Positions 17,183 to 27,443 of a stretch of DNA of 64,000 bases are shown piece by piece. The DNA is from Sphingopyxis sp. JAI108 (lineage in GTDB: Bacteria > Pseudomonadota > Alphaproteobacteria > Sphingomonadales > Sphingomonadaceae). Position 1 is the first letter of the stretch, and every line of letters starts with the position of its first letter. A program made the position numbers and the translations under genes. The notes beneath the pieces are model-generated. The model was given only the letters and a program-made list of their open reading frames with translations. It was not told the origin of the DNA and did no database searches. The stretch is from positions 248,001-312,000 of the forward strand of contig NZ_JACCCJ010000002.1 in the NCBI RefSeq assembly GCF_013410105.1. The letters are read 5' to 3'.

Positions 17183-17307
17183 CCCTCCCCTTCAGGGGAG
17201 GGCAGCGAGACTTGCCAGCTTGCTGGCTTAGTCGCAGCGGGTGGGGGCCATCGGCCTTGCGCCATGCCGCGAGCCCCCACCCCAACCCCTCCCCTGAAGG
17301 GGAGGGG
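17183..17307. repeat. Large composite inverted repeat
   Basis: CCCTCCCCTTCAGGGGAGGG at the left end and CCCCTCCCCTGAAGGGGAGG at the right end are each palindromic and also pair with each other. Between them are CTTGCCAGCTTGCTGGC and paired GTGGGGGC/GCCCCCAC blocks. The whole 125 bases can fold into one long stem or several hairpins. It sits between the dehydrogenase pair and the SDR gene. It looks like a dispersed intergenic repeat rather than a simple terminator; a related element is at 42629-42769. Confidence 0.75.
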
Positions 17308-17325
17308 CTTTAAGGAGCCAAGCTT

Positions 17326-18129
17326 ATGAACCTCCAGCAAATGTTCGGCCTCGACGGCCGCATCGCGCTCGTCACCGGCGGCTCGCGCGGCATCGGCAAG
17401 ATGATCGTCGAGGGCTATCTCGCCGCGGGCGCCGCGCGCGTCTACATTTCGGCGCGCAAGACCGCGCAGATCGAGGAAGCCGTGGCCGATTTCGAGACGC
17501 GCTATCCTGGCAAGGTGATCGGTCTGCCCGTCGACCTCGCGACCGTCGAGGGCTGCCGCGCGCTCGCCAAGGAACTCGAAGCGCGCGAGGAGCGACTCGA
17601 CATCCTCGTCAACAATGCCGGCGCCGCGTGGGGCGAACCCTTCGAGGGCTTTCCCGAAGCGGGCTGGGACAAGGTGATGGACATCAACGTCAAATCGCCC
17701 TTCTTCCTGACGCAGGCGCTGCACGGGCTCCTCAAGGCCGGCGGCACCGCCGATCGCCCCGCGAAGGTCATCAACATCGGCTCGATCGACGGCATGCGTT
17801 TGAACCCGTGGGAAACCTACAGCTATCACGCGTCGAAGGCGGCGATCCTCTATCTGACCAAGCGCATGGCGGCGCGGCTGGTCACCGACCATATCCTCGT
17901 CACCGCGATCGCGCCGGGCGCCTTCCAGTCGGACATGAACAAGGCCGCGCGCGACCATGGCGATGCGGTGGCAAAAAGCATCCCGGTCAAGCGCATCGGC
18001 GTGCCCGAGGATATGGCCGGCGCCGCGATCTTCCTCGCGTCGAAGGCGGGCGACTATGTCGTCGGCGACACGATCACCGTCGACGGCGGGCTGGTCCACG
18101 GCGATTTGAAGACCAGCATCGACGCCTGA
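17326..18129 (+). CDS. Short-chain dehydrogenase/reductase (RhlG-like)
   Basis: A 267-residue SDR. It has TGGSRGIGKMIVEGYLAAGA near residue 17, VNNAGAAWGEPFEGFPE, INIGSIDGMR with the catalytic Ser, YSYHASKAAILYLTK with the Tyr-Lys pair, and GDTITVDGGL at the C terminus. The AARVYISARK pattern after the second strand favours NADP(H). This set of motifs resembles the RhlG/3-oxoacyl reductase branch. A clear ribosome site (AAGGAG) lies nine bases before the ATG. It is downstream of, and possibly cotranscribed with, the two-subunit dehydrogenase across the 17183 repeat. Likely role: reduction or oxidation of a 3-keto/3-hydroxyacyl intermediate. Confidence 0.9.
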   Translation: MNLQQMFGLDGRIALVTGGSRGIGKMIVEGYLAAGAARVYISARKTAQIEEAVADFETRYPGKVIGLPVDLATVEGCRALAKELEAREERLDILVNNAGAAWGEPFEGFPEAGWDKVMDINVKSPFFLTQALHGLLKAGGTADRPAKVINIGSIDGMRLNPWETYSYHASKAAILYLTKRMAARLVTDHILVTAIAPGAFQSDMNKAARDHGDAVAKSIPVKRIGVPEDMAGAAIFLASKAGDYVVGDTITVDGGLVHGDLKTSIDA

Positions 18130-18148
18130 TTCTGCGGTATCTGCCGTC

Positions 18149-18221
18149 CGTCACCCCGGACTTGATCCGGGGTCCACGACCGCGCCGCTGTTATGGATGC
18201 CGGATCAAGTCCGGCATGACG
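18149..18221. repeat. Sphingomonad-type palindromic intergenic repeat
   Basis: CGTCACCCCGGACTTGATCC...GGATCAAGTCCGGCATGACG: long arms invert around a central GTCCACGACCGCGCCGCTGTT segment. It lies 20 bases past the SDR stop and may act as a stabilising 3' hairpin. The same CGTCA...TGACG framework occurs at 1815 and 55419. Confidence 0.75.
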
Positions 18222-18280
18222 CGATTGACTCGTCTGCTTCGGAGGTGTATTATTCAGATAATGCACCAAGGAGCCCAGCC

Positions 18281-18799
18281 ATGCGTTTCGCTTTTCTGAT
18301 CCCCCCGATGATGCTCCTCGCCGCCTGCGGGTCGGAGGAGAAGAAGGCCGGGGAGGGCACCGAAGTCTCGATCAATGCCGAGGGCGATGGCGGCGGCATC
18401 AAGATCCAGACCGGCAAGGATGGCGGGAAGATCCGCATCGGCGGCGATGGCGCCGCGATCAATATCGACGTCCCCGATTTCGTCGACCTGGATGTCGCGA
18501 GCGATTTCGACATCGACGGCGTGACGCTCTACCCCGGCAGTCAGGTGACCAAGGTCGATGTCAACGCCAGCGACAAGGCCGGCGCCGATCAGGCAACGGT
18601 CAAGCTCGGCTTCACCTCGCCCGCCGCGCCGACGAAGGCCGCCGACTGGATGGCGGGCGAATTCGCCAAAAAGGGCGTCAAGGTCACGCGCGCCGGCGAC
18701 ACGCTCGCGGGCAAGGACAAGGACGGCGCCGACTTCACGATCAAATTCGCCCCCGACGGCGCGAACGCCAAGGGCGAAGTGGTGATTACGAAGATCTGA
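18281..18799 (+). CDS. Outer-membrane-type lipoprotein of unknown function
   Basis: A 172-residue predicted lipoprotein. The signal sequence ends in a lipobox L-L-A-A-C with Cys16 as the lipidation site, followed by an acidic, lysine-rich linker. The mature domain has a glycine/isoleucine-rich stretch with alternating GGGIKI/GGKIRI/GAAINI blocks (about residues 32-58) suggesting beta strands. The rest ends in DFTIKFAPDGANAKGEVVITKI. The ATG at 18281 has AAGGAGCCCAGCC upstream; the longer frame to 18197 runs through the repeat. I do not recognise a named family. It faces ppc tail to tail. Confidence 0.8.
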   Translation: MRFAFLIPPMMLLAACGSEEKKAGEGTEVSINAEGDGGGIKIQTGKDGGKIRIGGDGAAINIDVPDFVDLDVASDFDIDGVTLYPGSQVTKVDVNASDKAGADQATVKLGFTSPAAPTKAADWMAGEFAKKGVKVTRAGDTLAGKDKDGADFTIKFAPDGANAKGEVVITKI

Positions 18800-18844
18800 C
18801 CCTCCACGTCATTGCGACGAGCATCGCGACGAAGCGCTGGGCGC

Positions 18845-21514
<2,670 letters not shown>

Positions 21515-21523
<9 letters not shown>

Positions 21524-21555
21524 GGGCCCAACTTGCTGCACCTGCGAAGGTGCAG
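21515..21555 (-). promoter_or_regulatory. Palindromes around the ppc start codon
   Basis: TGGGCCCATGGGCCCA (21515-21530) is a perfect 16-base palindrome with the ppc ATG at its centre. Just upstream in the transcript, CTGCACCT-TCGC-AGGTGCAG (21536-21555) forms an 8-pair hairpin with a four-base loop. Together they could hide the start region from ribosomes. No convincing Shine-Dalgarno sequence is visible otherwise. Confidence 0.5.
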
Positions 21556-21559
21556 GGTC

Positions 21560-21585
21560 AAGCCGCGCATAGCTATGCGCGGCTT
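21560..21585 (-). terminator. Perfect palindrome after the YbaY-like lipoprotein gene
   Basis: AAGCCGCGCATAG followed directly by CTATGCGCGGCTT, a 13+13 perfect palindrome starting three bases past the stop of the gene at 21589-21999. It probably forms a 3' hairpin, but no U-rich tract follows on the minus strand, so termination efficiency is uncertain. Confidence 0.55.
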
Positions 21586-21588
21586 ATT

Positions 21589-21999
21589 TCAGTTCGTCTT
21601 CACCAGCATCAACATCCCCAGATCGATCGCACGGCGGCCATCGAACGCAACACTGTTGCGCGTGTCGGTGATGAACATCAGCCGTCCCGACGCATCGCTG
21701 ATGCGCGCCGACACCGCATAGCTGTGGCGCGGGTCGAGCCGGCGCTGATCGACGGTCAGCGAAAAGGCAAAGGGCACCTGCCGCCCGTCGGCGGTGAACG
21801 CCTGCTGCGCGATCGTCGTCGATGGCGCATCGGCCAGGCTGACGTCGGCTAGGGTGATTTCGACCTGCGCGGTCGGCGGCAACGCGATCCGCTCGCGATA
21901 GGTGATGCTGCCGGTGACGGTCACGGGCCGCTCGGCGGGCGTGGTTGCGCACGCGGCGAGCGAAAGGGCGGAAACCCCGAAAAAGACCGCGCGAACCAT
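21589..21999 (-). CDS. YbaY-family lipoprotein
   Basis: A 136-residue lipoprotein with lipobox L-S-L-A-A-C (Cys17). The mature part carries the pattern of the YbaY / type III secretion pilotin-like beta domain: VTVTGSITYRERIALPPTAQVEITLADVS-type strands, then PFAFSLTVD and HSYAVSARISDASGRLMFITDT. That fold is known as a small barrel-like domain in E. coli YbaY and in lipoproteins paired with META or heat-shock domains. It would be anchored in the outer or inner membrane facing the periplasm. It is followed by the 21560 palindrome and then ppc. Its own upstream region (22000-22147) also faces the divergent small gene at 22148. Confidence 0.8.
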   Translation of the reverse strand: MVRAVFFGVSALSLAACATTPAERPVTVTGSITYRERIALPPTAQVEITLADVSLADAPSTTIAQQAFTADGRQVPFAFSLTVDQRRLDPRHSYAVSARISDASGRLMFITDTRNSVAFDGRRAIDLGMLMLVKTN

Positions 22000-22147
22000 T
22001 TTAGTCTCCTTGAAACCGTCCCCAAGGGTAAAGGTTTACAGCGCGCAACCCAGAGATGGAAGACCGCAATCGACCGAACTCAGTCGTTCAGCAACGAACT
22101 GGCGCAGTCTATTTGCAGGCACTGCCTAGCGGTGCCATGATGACCGC

Positions 22148-22531
22148 ATGAACACCCGGCTCACCTTGATTGACATGATGAAGCGAGCGCTAGCCGACGG
22201 CAACATCACGAACAATGAGTTATTCGCTGCCGCACCCGATCCTAAAGGCCTAGCAGAGCTAGAGCGTGTGGCATGGCAAAGACTCAGCCATTGGGCAGAC
22301 GATGACGACATCCGTGCAAAAGACAAAGTTTATGCCGACAAGCAGCGGCGAAACATCGCCGAAGCACTGGCGGATCTGGAAGGGCTCGAGGCCGGCTACG
22401 ATCCGAATGAGATTAACCGTGGTGAGCATCAAGCGACGCACGTTCCTTTAGGAAGCTTCGTGGCCGCGCTCGCACTAATTGCGATTCTCTATGCGATGTT
22501 CACACAAGGCTTTTTCATGCGTAGTGACTGA
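22148..22531 (+). CDS. Small membrane protein of unknown function, atypical base composition
   Basis: A 127-residue protein with no family I recognise. Residues 1-100 are polar and probably helical, rich in Ala, Asp and Glu (MKRALADGNITNNELFAAA; RRNIAEALADLEGLEAGYD). The C terminus (about residues 102-121, SFVAALALIAILYAMFTQGF) is one hydrophobic helix, so it is probably a tail-anchored inner-membrane protein. GC content is visibly lower than the surroundings: 31 of 60 bases in 22201-22260. Codon choices such as CTA, AGA-like and TTA-containing stretches differ from its neighbours, suggesting later acquisition. Ribosome site is weak. Real-gene status rests on the structured protein and the absence of a better frame. 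Confidence 0.6.
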   Translation: MNTRLTLIDMMKRALADGNITNNELFAAAPDPKGLAELERVAWQRLSHWADDDDIRAKDKVYADKQRRNIAEALADLEGLEAGYDPNEINRGEHQATHVPLGSFVAALALIAILYAMFTQGFFMRSD

Positions 22532-22612
22532 TCAACGGCAGCTAAGGCTCTAAACCGTTGAGCTGCCAGACCGTAAACCACCCCAAAGCCTCCATGTCCA
22601 AAGCGCCGCAGC

Positions 22613-23179
22613 CTAGCCTTCGAGTTCAACATCCCAATACAGCCAGTCGATCCAGCTCGTGTGGAGGTAATTGGGCGGAAACGCCCGGCCATTGTCCTGC
22701 AACTGCCAGCTCGTCGGTCGCCACGGCTGGCGATAGAGCGGCATATGCGCTTGTTGCGGGGTGCGGCCGCCTTTTTTCAGGTTGCATGGGGCGCAGGCGG
22801 TCGCGACATTTTCCCACGTCGTGCGCCCGCCCAGCCGGCGCGGCACGACATGGTCAAACGTCAGGTCCTTGCCCGACCCGCAATATTGGCACGCGAAACG
22901 GTCGCGCAGGAACAGGTTGAAGCGCGTGAACGCCGGATGCTCCGACGGTTTCACATATTGGCGCAGCGCGATGACGCTCGGGATCGGCATCGTCCGCGTC
23001 GGCGAATGAATCTCGCGCTCGTAATTCTCGACGATGGTGACGCGGTCGAGAAAAACCGCCTTCACCGCGGTCTGCCAGGGCCAGAGGCTCAGCGGATAAT
23101 AGCTGAGCGGCGTGTAATCGGCGTTGAGAACGAGCGCCGGACAGCTATCGGGGTGCCGGGCAAGATCGGGATGGAACAT
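22613..23179 (-). CDS. HNH endonuclease
   Basis: A 188-residue HNH-family nuclease. The zinc-finger-like core is CQYCG...LTFDHVVPRRLGGRTTWENVATACAPCNLKKG. It has paired CxxC and CxxC-type cysteines flanking the DH and N residues of the ββα-metal catalytic site. The N-terminal half (LVLNADYTPLSYYPLSLWPWQTAVKAVFLDRV) is highly conserved in a chromosomal HNH family of alphaproteobacteria, so this is probably a housekeeping nuclease of unknown role, not a homing or phage enzyme. I chose the ATG at 23179 (MFHPDLARHPDSCP). A GTG at 23224 with GGGAGG close upstream is a real alternative that adds 15 residues. No methyltransferase partner is nearby. Confidence 0.85.
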   Translation of the reverse strand: MFHPDLARHPDSCPALVLNADYTPLSYYPLSLWPWQTAVKAVFLDRVTIVENYEREIHSPTRTMPIPSVIALRQYVKPSEHPAFTRFNLFLRDRFACQYCGSGKDLTFDHVVPRRLGGRTTWENVATACAPCNLKKGGRTPQQAHMPLYRQPWRPTSWQLQDNGRAFPPNYLHTSWIDWLYWDVELEG

Positions 23180-23348
23180 GGCTAAATAACGCTGCCCCCA
23201 TTTCTTCACGGGATGGCGCGCCACTGCCTCCCGCGCGTGACACCATCATTACATGCCCGATCAGATTCTGCCGTCAAGAGGGCATCTGTCGCAAGATATG
23301 GATGATTCACTTTGACTTGGCACAGCATATGGATTCATGGGACCGAAG

Positions 23349-24200
23349 ATGCTGACCCGCTTCGCTCCCAGCCCCACCGGCGAACTCCACCTCGGCCACG
23401 CCTATAGTGCGGTTTTGGCGCACGCCGCGGCGCGCGGGGCGGGTGGGCGCTTCCGCATTCGCATCGACGATATCGACGGCAGCCGCTCGCGCGAGGAGTT
23501 TGTCGCGGCCGCGCTTGCCGACCTTGCTTGGCTCGGCCTCGACCGGGACGGCGATCCGGTACGCCAGTCGGATCGGCTCGGCGATTATGTCGCCGCGCTC
23601 GACGATCTTTGCGCGCGCGGCCTCGTCTATCCCTGCTTTTGCACCCGCGCCGATATCGCCGCCAGCCTGTCGGCGCCGCACGGCCCGTCTGGTGCGACCT
23701 ATCCCGGCACCTGCCGCAACCTTTCCGACGCCGAGCGCGCACGGCGCATGGCGGCCGAACCGCATTGCTGGCGCCTCGACATGACGCGCGCCGCGGCGCT
23801 TGCGGGCGACCTGAAATGGGAGGAGATGGAGCAGGGGCTTCGTCCCGCCGCCCCCCTGGCGCACGGCGATATTGTCCTCGCGCGCAAGGACGCGCCCGCG
23901 AGCTATCATCTCGCGAGCACGCTCGACGATGCCGCGATGGGCGTGACGCATGTGATCCGCGGTGCCGACCTCATCGCCTCGACCGATATCCACCGGCTGT
24001 TGCAGGCGCTGCTCGGCCTGCCGGCGCCGGTTTACCGTCACCACGCGCTCGTCTGCGGACCCGACGGCAAAAGGCTGGCGAAGCGCGACGCCGCGGCATC
24101 GCTCAAGGGACTGCGCGATGCGGGCATCGCCGGCCGCGCGCTCGCCGCCGATTTGGCGGCGGACCGGCTTCCCACTGGCTATTCGCTGCAAAATCCCTAG
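23349..24200 (+). CDS. gluQ: Glutamyl-Q tRNA(Asp) synthetase
   Basis: A truncated glutamyl-tRNA synthetase paralogue that attaches glutamate to queuosine in tRNA(Asp). The 283-residue length is the catalytic half only, without an anticodon-binding domain. RFAPSPTGELHLGHAYSAV contains the HLGH form of the class I HIGH motif. GKRLAKRD replaces the KMSKS loop, as usual in this subfamily. CFCTRADI and a second Cys in YPGTCR match the zinc-binding cysteines. The ATG at 23349 starts closest to the first motif; an in-frame ATG at 23337 adds four residues. A queuosine-precursor transporter gene is at 32023, consistent with salvage of this nucleoside. Short 9-base gap to the HIG1 gene downstream. Confidence 0.93.
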   Translation: MLTRFAPSPTGELHLGHAYSAVLAHAAARGAGGRFRIRIDDIDGSRSREEFVAAALADLAWLGLDRDGDPVRQSDRLGDYVAALDDLCARGLVYPCFCTRADIAASLSAPHGPSGATYPGTCRNLSDAERARRMAAEPHCWRLDMTRAAALAGDLKWEEMEQGLRPAAPLAHGDIVLARKDAPASYHLASTLDDAAMGVTHVIRGADLIASTDIHRLLQALLGLPAPVYRHHALVCGPDGKRLAKRDAAASLKGLRDAGIAGRALAADLAADRLPTGYSLQNP

Positions 24201-24209
24201 ATAGGGTTT

Positions 24210-24434
24210 ATGGAAATCCTGCTCGTCCTTGGCGTCGTCATCGCCGCCGGCTTCGTCCTCTTCTCGCTCGCGCGGGGCCTCTTCTATTTCTCGCAGGGGC
24301 ACAAGGCCCAGATGGACGGCACGGTCCACGAGAATCAGGTGATGCAGAACAAGATGATGATGTCGCGGGTGAAGTGGCAGGCGATCACCATCATCCTGCT
24401 CGTGCTGATCGGCGTGTTTGCTGCCGGCAGCTAA
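24210..24434 (+). CDS. HIG1-domain twin-transmembrane protein
   Basis: A 74-residue inner-membrane protein with two hydrophobic helices (about residues 2-27 and 54-73) and a short loop. The loop end VMQNKMMMSRVKWQA matches the conserved Q-N-x-M-M-x-x-R-V signature of the HIG1 domain. Mitochondrial relatives (Rcf1/HIGD1) bind respiratory supercomplexes and cytochrome c oxidase. Alphaproteobacterial members are thought to do something similar, but this is family knowledge only. It sits between gluQ and the cobalamin adenosyltransferase gene with gaps of 9 bases each side, so it is probably cotranscribed. Confidence 0.85.
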   Translation: MEILLVLGVVIAAGFVLFSLARGLFYFSQGHKAQMDGTVHENQVMQNKMMMSRVKWQAITIILLVLIGVFAAGS

Positions 24435-24443
24435 ATCCCGGCA

Positions 24444-25025
24444 ATGGTAAAGCTCAACAAGATCTATACGCGCACCGGCGACGACGGCACGACGGGCCTC
24501 GTCGATGGGTCGCGCATCGCCAAGTCCGGTGCGCTGATGGCGGCGATCGGCGATGTCGACGAAGCGAACAGCTGGGTCGGTCTCGCCGCCGCCGCGCTCG
24601 ACCCGGCGCGCGACGAAGCCGCGATGCTGTCGCGAATCCAGAACGAGCTGTTCGACCTCGGCGCCGACCTCGCGACCCCGCCCGACATCCAGTTCGGCTT
24701 TGGCCCGCACGACATGGCGCTGCGCATCGTGCCGAGCCAGATCGCGCGGCTGGAGGACGAGATCGACGCTATGAACGCGGCGCTCGGTGCGCTCAAAAGC
24801 TTCATCCTGCCCGGCGGCACCGAAGCCGCCGCGCGGCTCCACCTCGCCCGCGCGGTGGCGCGCCGCGCCGAACGTGCCGCGGTCGCGGCGGGCGAAGGGC
24901 GCAAGCTCAACCCGCTCGCGCTGGGTTACCTCAACCGCCTGTCGGACCATCTCTTCGTGCTCACCCGGCACCTCAACGCCGCGGCGGGCGGCGACATCCT
25001 CTGGAAACCCGGCGCGACGCGCTGA
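24444..25025 (+). CDS. Cob(I)alamin adenosyltransferase, PduO type
   Basis: Transfers adenosyl from ATP to cob(I)alamin, making coenzyme B12. The 193-residue protein has the PduO signatures: N-terminal IYTRTGDDGTTGLVDGSRI (ATP loop), GDVDEANSWVGL, GGTEAAARLHLARAVARRAER with the catalytic Arg cluster, and LNRLSDHLFVLTRHLN near the C terminus. The ATG at 24444 is nine bases after the HIG1 gene. Adenosylcobalamin is needed by methylmalonyl-CoA mutase, which fits a genome that makes propionyl-CoA from valine and odd-chain acids, but the mutase is outside the window. Downstream gap to egtB is about 95 bases. Confidence 0.94.
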   Translation: MVKLNKIYTRTGDDGTTGLVDGSRIAKSGALMAAIGDVDEANSWVGLAAAALDPARDEAAMLSRIQNELFDLGADLATPPDIQFGFGPHDMALRIVPSQIARLEDEIDAMNAALGALKSFILPGGTEAAARLHLARAVARRAERAAVAAGEGRKLNPLALGYLNRLSDHLFVLTRHLNAAAGGDILWKPGATR

Positions 25026-25121
25026 ACCGGCGTTCCCTAAATGTTCTAGACAATTCCGCGCCCTGTAACCATAATCCGACGAACCGCGAAACCGAATCGC
25101 ACCTCGGGGGATTGTCTCGAC

Positions 25122-26387
25122 ATGGCCAGCCGCACCGATGCTTCGACCCGCACCGACCCGATCGAGGCGCTGACTGGGCGCTTCGCCGCGACGCGGCGCC
25201 TCTCGCTCGATCTCGCGGGCACGCTTTCGGATGCGGATGCGAGCGCGCAGTCGATGCCCGACGCCTCGCCCGCCAAATGGCACCTCGCGCACACGACCTG
25301 GTTCTTCGAAACCTTCATCCTGCGCGACCATGTGCCGGGCTATCGTCTTTTCGACGAGCGATACCCCTATCTTTTCAACTCTTATTATGAGGCCGAAGGG
25401 CCGCGCCACGCGCGCCCGCATCGCGGTCTGCTGACGCGCCCCTCACTCGACGAGGTGCGCGTCTGGCGCGCGCATGTCGATGCGGCGGTGCGGGACGCGC
25501 TGCCCGATCTGCCGCCCTCCGCCCTCGCGCTTGTCGAACTCGGCATCCATCACGAGCAGCAGCATCAGGAATTGCTGCTCACCGACCTGAAGCATCTCTT
25601 CGCGCAAAACCCGCTCGGTCCGGCGGCGTGGGAAACGCCGATCGCGCGTGAAGTTTCGCAGTTTTCCGCGATGAGGTGGGTGAAGGGCGCCGAGGGCATT
25701 GCGGCGGCCGGCCATGCGGGCGACGGCTTCGCCTTCGACTGCGAGGGGCCGCGCCACCATGTGCTGCTCACCCCGCACGCGCTCGCCAGCCGCCCGGTGA
25801 CGAACGGCGAATGGCAGGAATTCATCGCCGACGGCGGTTATCGCACGCCCGCGCTCTGGCTCAGCGACGGCTGGGCATGGGTGCAGTCCGAAGGCATCGA
25901 GGCGCCGGCCTATTGGCGGGACGGTCAGAATTTTACCCTCGCGGGCTGGCAGGGCATCGACCCCGCCGCGCCCGTGACCCACATCAGCTTTTTCGAGGCC
26001 GACGCCTTCGCGAGCTGGGCCGGTGCGCGCCTGCCGACGGAATCTGAATGGGAAACTGCCGCCGCGTCCTTCGACCCCGACGGCGGACAGCAACTCGACG
26101 CCGCGGGACCTGCCCAACCTGCGCCGCTCGCCGATGACACGGGCCTGCAACAGATGTTCGGCAGCGTCTGGGAATGGACCGGCAGCGCCTATCGCCCCTA
26201 TCCGGGCTTCCGCGCCGCCCCCGGCGCGGTGGGCGAATATAATGGCAAATTCATGAGCGGCCAGTTCGTGCTCCGCGGCGGCAGCTGCGCGACCCCGCGC
26301 GGTCACTGCCGCGCCTCCTACCGCAACTTCTTTTACCCCCACCAGCGCTGGCAATTCACCGGCGTGCGGCTCGCAAAGGATCTTTGA
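25122..26387 (+). CDS. egtB: Ergothioneine biosynthesis sulfoxide synthase EgtB
   Basis: Non-haem iron enzyme that joins a thiol (gamma-glutamylcysteine or cysteine) to N-alpha-trimethylhistidine with oxygen. The 421-residue protein has a DinB-like N-terminal domain with iron ligands His57 (WHLAHTTWFFE) and the HX3HXE set His144/His148/Glu150 (HHEQQHQE). A C-terminal formylglycine-enzyme-like domain carries GSVWEWTGSAYRPYPGF, VLRGGSCATPRGHCRASYRNFF and GVRLAKD. egtD follows after one base. No egtA or egtC is present, as in many proteobacterial clusters. The ATG at 25122 gives the normal length. Cytoplasmic. Strong call because both genes are adjacent. Confidence 0.95.
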   Translation: MASRTDASTRTDPIEALTGRFAATRRLSLDLAGTLSDADASAQSMPDASPAKWHLAHTTWFFETFILRDHVPGYRLFDERYPYLFNSYYEAEGPRHARPHRGLLTRPSLDEVRVWRAHVDAAVRDALPDLPPSALALVELGIHHEQQHQELLLTDLKHLFAQNPLGPAAWETPIAREVSQFSAMRWVKGAEGIAAAGHAGDGFAFDCEGPRHHVLLTPHALASRPVTNGEWQEFIADGGYRTPALWLSDGWAWVQSEGIEAPAYWRDGQNFTLAGWQGIDPAAPVTHISFFEADAFASWAGARLPTESEWETAAASFDPDGGQQLDAAGPAQPAPLADDTGLQQMFGSVWEWTGSAYRPYPGFRAAPGAVGEYNGKFMSGQFVLRGGSCATPRGHCRASYRNFFYPHQRWQFTGVRLAKDL

Positions 26388-26388
26388 C

Positions 26389-27375
26389 ATGGGCGTTGTG
26401 CGCAATCTTCGTCAGGTTTCGGCCGACGACACCGGCGTCGACATCGCCTTCCGCGCCGACGTCCACGCTGGCCTCTCGCAACGGCCGAAGGCGATTCCCG
26501 CGCGCTGGTTCTACGACACGACCGGCTCGGCGCTGTTCGAGGATATCACCGCGCTCCCCGAATATTATCCGACGCGCAGCGAAACCGACCTGCTGACGCG
26601 CCACGCCGCCGATATCGCATCGGCGATCGGCCCCGGCCGTGCGGTCGTCGAACTCGGTTCGGGCAGTTCGACCAAGACGCCGCTGCTCCTCGACGCGATC
26701 GACCCCGCCGCCTATGTGCCGGTCGATATTTCGGGCGATTTCCTCCGCGACAGCGCAGAGGCGCTCGCGGCGCGCTTCCCCGGACTCGCCATCTATCCGG
26801 TGGAGGCCGACTTTACCCAGCGCGTCGATTTGCCGCGCGAAATCTGCCCACTTGCGAAGTTAGGCTTTTTCCCCGGCTCGACGATCGGCAACATGGTCGC
26901 GCGCACCGCGATCGACCTCCTGCGCAACTGGCGCAGCGCGCTCGGCGACGGGGCGCTGATGCTCATCGGCGTCGACCGGATCAAGGATATCGGCATCCTC
27001 GAACGCGCCTATGACGACCCGGCGGGGGTGACGGCTGCTTTCAATCTCAACCTCCTCGAACGGATCAACAGCGAACTCGGCGGCGATATCGCGGTGGAGA
27101 ATTTCAGCCATCGCGCGGTGTGGAACGATGTCCACGCGCGTATCGAAATGCATCTCGTCGCCGCATGCGACATGGATTTCACCGTCGACGGCCACAGCTA
27201 TCATTTGGCGAAGGGCGAGACGATCCACAGCGAGAACAGCCATAAATACGGGCCCCGCGACGCGAACCTGCTGCTCCGCGCCGGCGGCTGGACACCGATC
27301 GCGACCTGGGACGACGCCGACCCCGCCTTTGCCCTGATCCTGGCCGAAGCGACCGAGTTCCGCTCCGCCCCCTGA
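26389..27375 (+). CDS. egtD: L-histidine N-alpha-methyltransferase EgtD
   Basis: SAM-dependent trimethylation of histidine, the first step of ergothioneine synthesis. The 328-residue protein has the family's GLSQRPKAIPARWFYDTTGSALFE opening. VELGSGSSTKTPLLLDAI is the SAM loop, YVPVDISGDFL holds the acidic ribose-binding region, FFPGSTIGNM is present, and GADRIKD-like IGVDRIKDIGILERAYDD follows. The C-terminal half has FNLNLLERINSELGG and HLVAACDMDFTVDGHSYHLAKGETIHSENSHKY-type substrate-binding strands (Glu and Tyr/Asn contacts with histidine). Start overlaps nothing but begins two bases after the egtB stop; these two genes form a minimal ergothioneine operon. Confidence 0.95.
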   Translation: MGVVRNLRQVSADDTGVDIAFRADVHAGLSQRPKAIPARWFYDTTGSALFEDITALPEYYPTRSETDLLTRHAADIASAIGPGRAVVELGSGSSTKTPLLLDAIDPAAYVPVDISGDFLRDSAEALAARFPGLAIYPVEADFTQRVDLPREICPLAKLGFFPGSTIGNMVARTAIDLLRNWRSALGDGALMLIGVDRIKDIGILERAYDDPAGVTAAFNLNLLERINSELGGDIAVENFSHRAVWNDVHARIEMHLVAACDMDFTVDGHSYHLAKGETIHSENSHKYGPRDANLLLRAGGWTPIATWDDADPAFALILAEATEFRSAP

Positions 27376-27443
27376 CGCTCACCCTTGACGCCCCTGTTCG
27401 AAGCCGTAAGGCCACGGGCAGATTGTCAGCGAAAGGGCAGGAT

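Noticed and set aside
24210..25025. Possible B12 riboswitch before the cobalamin adenosyltransferase gene
   Set aside because: The gene starts nine bases after the HIG1 gene, so there is no room for a leader; no cobalamin-box-like sequence was seen upstream of gluQ either.
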